Shown: positions 6,356-8,641 of the stretch, piece by piece
How the letters are laid out: each line of letters starts with the position of its first letter
Numbering within the stretch: position 1 is the first letter of the stretch
From: an uncultured Erythrobacteraceae bacterium
Lineage (GTDB): Bacteria; Pseudomonadota; Alphaproteobacteria; Sphingomonadales; Sphingomonadaceae
Direction of reading: 5' to 3'
DNA length: 8,641 nucleotides
Assembly (NCBI GenBank): GCA_950071875.1
Contig: CATMNW010000084.1
Span: 1 to 8,641 of the forward strand
Program-made: the position numbers and the translations under genes
Notes under the pieces: generated by a model
What the model was told of the DNA's origin: nothing
Databases searched by the model: none
What the model saw: only the letters and a program-made list of their open reading frames with translations

Positions 6356-6501
6356 GGTCGCGGCGACGAGGGTTGGAAAAGACGTGCCCTATCGGGCCAG
6401 TGCTCTACCAGGCTGAGCTACCGCCGGTTTCCCGGCAGGCGGGATTCGAACCCGCGACACCTGCATCCTGAGTGTAGTCCTTCCCGGCATTCGCCGCGAC
6501 C
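6356..6501 (-). ncRNA. Y RNA-like unit 1 (acceptor sealed by a GAAA tetraloop)
   Basis: The outer stem GGTCGCGGCGA / TCGCCGCGACC is a perfect 11 bp (6491-6501 with 6356-6366). Inside are a T arm at 6439-6455 (GCGGG, TTCGAAT, CCCGC), then CTGCCGG-GAAA-CCGGCGG (6421-6438), a 7-bp acceptor stem whose ends are joined by a GNRA tetraloop. A complete D arm follows at 6402-6418 (GCTC, loop, GAGC), then a GCCC-GATA-GGGC hairpin. This is the same permuted order as unit 3, but with the CCA region replaced by the tetraloop. The unit starts 15 bases after the rsr stop codon, so it is probably cut from the rsr transcript. Family knowledge: Rsr binds such RNAs through the terminal stem, and the tRNA-like end is the free effector module. 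Confidence 0.82.
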
Positions 6502-6516
6502 TTGTGTGTTCCTTCC

Positions 6517-8076
6517 TTAAATCTCCACTTCGTTGACGATCTCGACCCAATCCTTCGCATCGCCGTTGGCGAAGCGTGCCATTGCGTCGAACACCGCGTC
6601 GGTGAAACCACCGACATTCATGATGTCCTTGGGATCTTTCGCCTGCGTCGAGCCGTAAGGCTGGATGTCGATGCAGATCAGCTTCGCACCCGGGTTACGG
6701 GCCTTCAGCTTGTTCCACTCCTTCATCGTCGCCGAAGCATCGCCATAGGACCACGGACGCGGCGCATCGAACCAGGACTCATTGTCCGAAACGATGACTA
6801 CGCAATCGACCATCGCCTTCTCGCGGTTCAGCAAGGCAAGCGGGGCCGAGACGTTGGTTCCGCCACCGCCGACCCCCGCCAGCTTTGCGGCATTCACCGC
6901 CACGCGGGCCTTGGGATCAAGCTTGAGCTTCACCACGTCCACTTCGAACGGCAGCACGCGGGTCTGCGAATTGCTCCGCAGCATCGTGGCCGAAACCAGC
7001 GCGGCGATGTCGATGCAGCGTACGACCGAAGTCGCACCCTTTCGATAACCGGTCGCAGGCGAACTCATCGAGCCCGACACGTCCGGACACACCACGACAT
7101 TGCCTTCCAGCACCGGGACCTTCGCAAGCGACAGCTCCAGAGCCTTCTCAAGCGCAGCCTGCACCGCTAGCGGGACACCGTCACCGACTTGGGTCAGTGC
7201 AGTCATCAACTGGTAAGGCAACGGCTTCACGCGGGCGATGGCATCGGGATCGGCCAGCCGCGCAGCAACCATCTCGGTCACTCCGTCGATCTGGAACACT
7301 CCCTTACGCGCCAGCGTGTTGAGGTTCATCCGCAACGCCTGCCACCCGATGCGCTCTGCCAGCACAGCCCACTGCTTTGCGGTCAGCTCGAAAGCGGTCA
7401 GCCATTCAAAGGGCACATCGGGCAGGGGCCGCGAACGGTCCGCCTTCCATGCCTCGAAATCAGCAATCTCCTTCGGCAGCGCCGCGACATCGTAGGGCTT
7501 ACCGATCAGCCAGCCGTAGAAGGCACGCCGTTCGGCCGAAGCCGGAGCCGGGTGAACCATCTTTACGATGTCCGCCAAGCTCGGATCATTACCCGTTGCC
7601 GCCTGCATCAGCTGGCGGGTCGAGGCATTTTCCAGCCATTCACGCACCAGCCGCTTCGGCCGCGTGCCAAGCGAAGTCCGCTCGGTCTGGCCCGACCGCA
7701 TGATCTGCACAAAGTTGCGCAGCATGCGGCCGTTATCGATCACGCGCTTGAACACCGGGACCATCAGGTCCGGATCGGACATCGACAGCACTGCAGTCAG
7801 CAATGCCGGCATATCCTTCATCGCGCCCGACTGGCGAGCATAGATCGCACACTTGGCGACCCATTCGGCGTCCACAGCCCAGGCAGCTTCGAGCGCCTTG
7901 GCAAGCTGGTCCTGCGCATCGGCGTAGAATCCGCCCGACAAAGTGCCGGTTGCGGCTAGCTGCGCGAGCAGTGCTTCGGGGCCATAGGCATAGGCGTTGC
8001 CGCCTGCCTGGTTCACCGTGTCCGTACGCGGCAGGAACTTCGCCAGCGCCGAGGAAAAAAGCGTCTTGTTGGCCAT
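6517..8076 (-). CDS. rsr: Rsr, bacterial Ro60 orthologue (TROVE domain RNA-binding protein)
   Basis: Rsr is a ring-shaped protein that binds Y RNAs and misfolded or damaged RNA, and in Deinococcus it works with exoribonucleases in RNA decay. The 519-residue length fits the family. The first ~310 residues are helical-repeat TROVE sequence, with conserved stretches such as AIYARQSGAMKDMPALL (78-94). The C-terminal part is a von Willebrand A-like domain with a MIDAS site: DVSGS (D332, S334, S336), T407 in GGGGTNVS, and D431 in VIVSDNES. A GGAG motif lies about 8-12 bases before the ATG. The gene follows a sigma-54 promoter divergent from rtcR and is directly followed by five Y RNA units, its expected RNA partners. 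It matches the rsr-yrl-rtcBA layout known from Salmonella. Confidence 0.95.
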   Translation of the reverse strand: MANKTLFSSALAKFLPRTDTVNQAGGNAYAYGPEALLAQLAATGTLSGGFYADAQDQLAKALEAAWAVDAEWVAKCAIYARQSGAMKDMPALLTAVLSMSDPDLMVPVFKRVIDNGRMLRNFVQIMRSGQTERTSLGTRPKRLVREWLENASTRQLMQAATGNDPSLADIVKMVHPAPASAERRAFYGWLIGKPYDVAALPKEIADFEAWKADRSRPLPDVPFEWLTAFELTAKQWAVLAERIGWQALRMNLNTLARKGVFQIDGVTEMVAARLADPDAIARVKPLPYQLMTALTQVGDGVPLAVQAALEKALELSLAKVPVLEGNVVVCPDVSGSMSSPATGYRKGATSVVRCIDIAALVSATMLRSNSQTRVLPFEVDVVKLKLDPKARVAVNAAKLAGVGGGGTNVSAPLALLNREKAMVDCVVIVSDNESWFDAPRPWSYGDASATMKEWNKLKARNPGAKLICIDIQPYGSTQAKDPKDIMNVGGFTDAVFDAMARFANGDAKDWVEIVNEVEI

Positions 8077-8110
8077 CGTCCAACTCCATCATCAAACTTC
8101 ATCGGGCTTT

Positions 8111-8136
8111 GGGCGGCCGGCCCATTCCGGCCGCCC
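8111..8136 (-). repeat. 10-bp hairpin in the rsr mRNA leader
   Basis: GGGCGGCCGG (8111-8120) and CCGGCCGCCC (8127-8136) form a perfect, all-GC stem with a 6-base loop, 34 bases upstream of the rsr ATG. On the minus strand it is followed by AAAG rather than a U-run, so it is not a standard terminator. It could stabilise the 5' end of the operon message or affect rsr translation. Confidence 0.5.
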
Positions 8137-8184
8137 ATGTCCCGCGTCTCGCCGGGTGTTCGACTTACCCGACGGTTTGGATAG

Positions 8185-8200
8185 AGCATGAGGCGTGCCA
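8185..8200 (-). promoter_or_regulatory. Sigma-54 (-24/-12) promoter of the RNA-repair operon
   Basis: The minus strand reads TGGCACGCCTCATGCT. This fits the sigma-54 consensus (TGGCACG, four bases, TTGCA/T) at all defined positions but one, with correct spacing between the GG and GC elements. Transcription would start near 8174, giving a leader of about 98 bases before rsr. RtcR is a sigma-54-dependent activator and its gene starts divergently at 8345, so the regulator and promoter agree. Confidence 0.85.
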
Positions 8201-8281
8201 GTTTTCAGCCACTTGCTGCAAATTTCGCATAGTACGCTGAAATATATAGGATTATTTAGACTCAATCTTCTCAACAACCCA

Positions 8282-8317
8282 TCGCGAAGTTGCGAGAAAT
8301 CTATTCTCTTGTATCGC
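8282..8317. promoter_or_regulatory. Possible RtcR upstream binding site
   Basis: TCGC / GCGA / TCGC elements at 8282-8285, 8292-8295 and 8314-8317, plus GAGAA-N5-TTCTC at 8294-8308, form overlapping dyads about 80-130 bases upstream of the sigma-54 promoter. That is the normal distance for an enhancer-binding protein. No RtcR operator consensus was available to compare, so this rests on position and symmetry only. Confidence 0.25.
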
Positions 8318-8318
8318 T

Positions 8319-8335
8319 TATGATAAAAATTTATC
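8319..8335 (+). promoter_or_regulatory. AT-rich palindrome and -10-like sequence before rtcR
   Basis: TATGAT (8319-8324) resembles a -10 box, and GATAAA-AA-TTTATC (8322-8335) is a perfect short dyad ending 9 bases before the rtcR ATG. No good -35 box is seen at normal spacing. It may be the rtcR promoter or an autoregulatory site, with low certainty. Confidence 0.22.
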
Positions 8336-8344
8336 ACCAAGAGC

Positions 8345-8641
8345 ATGAAGCCCACCACTGTCATTGGTTTTCTCGGCTCAACGCTCGATGCCGCAAAGTT
8401 TGGTCCGTCACGCTGGAACAAATGGCGGCCCACGGTCAGCATCTGCATGCAGGAGGACCTGCGGGTGGATCGGTTTGTGTTGATTCACGGCAGCTATCAC
8501 CGCCGCCTCGCAGAATTCGTGATGCAGGATATCCGCGACGTCTCACCCGAGACCGAGGTCGTCCCCCACGTCATGGATTTCGAAGACGCATGGGACTTCG
8601 AGGAGGTTTATGGAAAGCTGCTCGATTTTGCGCGAGAATTC
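8345..8641 (+). CDS. rtcR: RtcR, CARF-domain sigma-54 activator (N-terminal 99 residues only)
   Basis: The frame from ATG 8345 is open to the window edge. It matches the start of RtcR as I know it from E. coli: a GFLGSTLD strand-turn at 8-15, SRWNKWRPT at 22-30, VSPETEV at 66-72 and WDFEEVY at 83-89. This is the N-terminal CARF-type ligand-sensing domain. The AAA+ sigma-54-activating domain and the DNA-binding helix-turn-helix would lie beyond the window. In known systems RtcR represses its own ATPase until an RNA-damage signal is sensed, then activates the divergent rtc operon. Gene order here is the same. The ribosome binding site is poor (AAGAG very close to the ATG). Confidence 0.93.
   Translation, partial: MKPTTVIGFLGSTLDAAKFGPSRWNKWRPTVSICMQEDLRVDRFVLIHGSYHRRLAEFVMQDIRDVSPETEVVPHVMDFEDAWDFEEVYGKLLDFAREF

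Noticed and set aside
5719..6501. CRISPR array or simple direct repeats
   Set aside because: The period is about 171 bp, the shared blocks are short and structured, and the inner sequences are themselves related tRNA-like modules, not unique spacers.
5902..6617. Small open frames inside the Y RNA region (5902-6126 minus, 6186-6416 plus, 6405-6617 minus)
   Set aside because: They cross RNA stems and T arms, have no convincing start signals, and their peptide composition only reflects the structured RNA.
6502..7170. Plus-strand frames opposite rsr
   Set aside because: They are antisense to the well-supported Rsr coding region and have His/Arg-rich, low-information sequence.
8092..8448. Minus-strand frame across the rtcR-rsr intergenic region
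   Set aside because: It overlaps the RtcR coding start, the sigma-54 promoter and the leader hairpin, and has no recognisable features.

Overview
The window is centred on an RNA-repair operon read on the minus strand, controlled by a divergent rtcR gene cut off at the right edge. The order is: rtcR (plus strand, 5' end only) | sigma-54 promoter | rsr (Ro60/TROVE protein) – five tandem tRNA-like Y RNAs – rtcB (RNA ligase) – rlaP-type nucleotidyltransferase – rtcA (RNA 3'-phosphate cyclase). The high GC, the gene layout and the protein style suggest a proteobacterium, probably an alphaproteobacterium of the sphingomonad type. This placement is an inference from general familiarity, not from a search.

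The right-hand regulatory region (8077-8344) holds a near-consensus -24/-12 promoter facing rsr, as expected for RtcR, a sigma-54 enhancer-binding activator. The rsr leader contains a perfect 10-bp hairpin. Between the rsr stop and the rtcB start there is no protein gene. The 823 bases hold five units spaced about 171 bp apart. Each is bounded by a GGCGA/UCGCC-type stem with covarying pairs, which is the Ro-binding stem of Y RNAs, and each encloses a permuted tRNA-like module with a T arm. These modules differ in architecture. Two keep a whole D arm and an acceptor arm (one still with an encoded ACCA), two are opened within the D loop and carry an anticodon-type stem capped by a GNRA tetraloop, and one is reduced to an acceptor/T-arm minihelix. 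They would be made with Rsr from the same promoter, followed by the ligase, nucleotidyltransferase and cyclase. The operon therefore encodes a Ro RNP with several RNA adaptors plus enzymes that heal and seal RNA ends.

The left third is accessory. Downstream of rtcA, on the same strand, is a TIR/SEFIR-domain gene whose frame continues without a break past an amber codon into a second 194-codon segment. It looks like a nonsense-interrupted gene of about 408 codons or a split gene. Facing it is the 3' part of an unrecognised gene whose reading frame is open to the left edge of the window.
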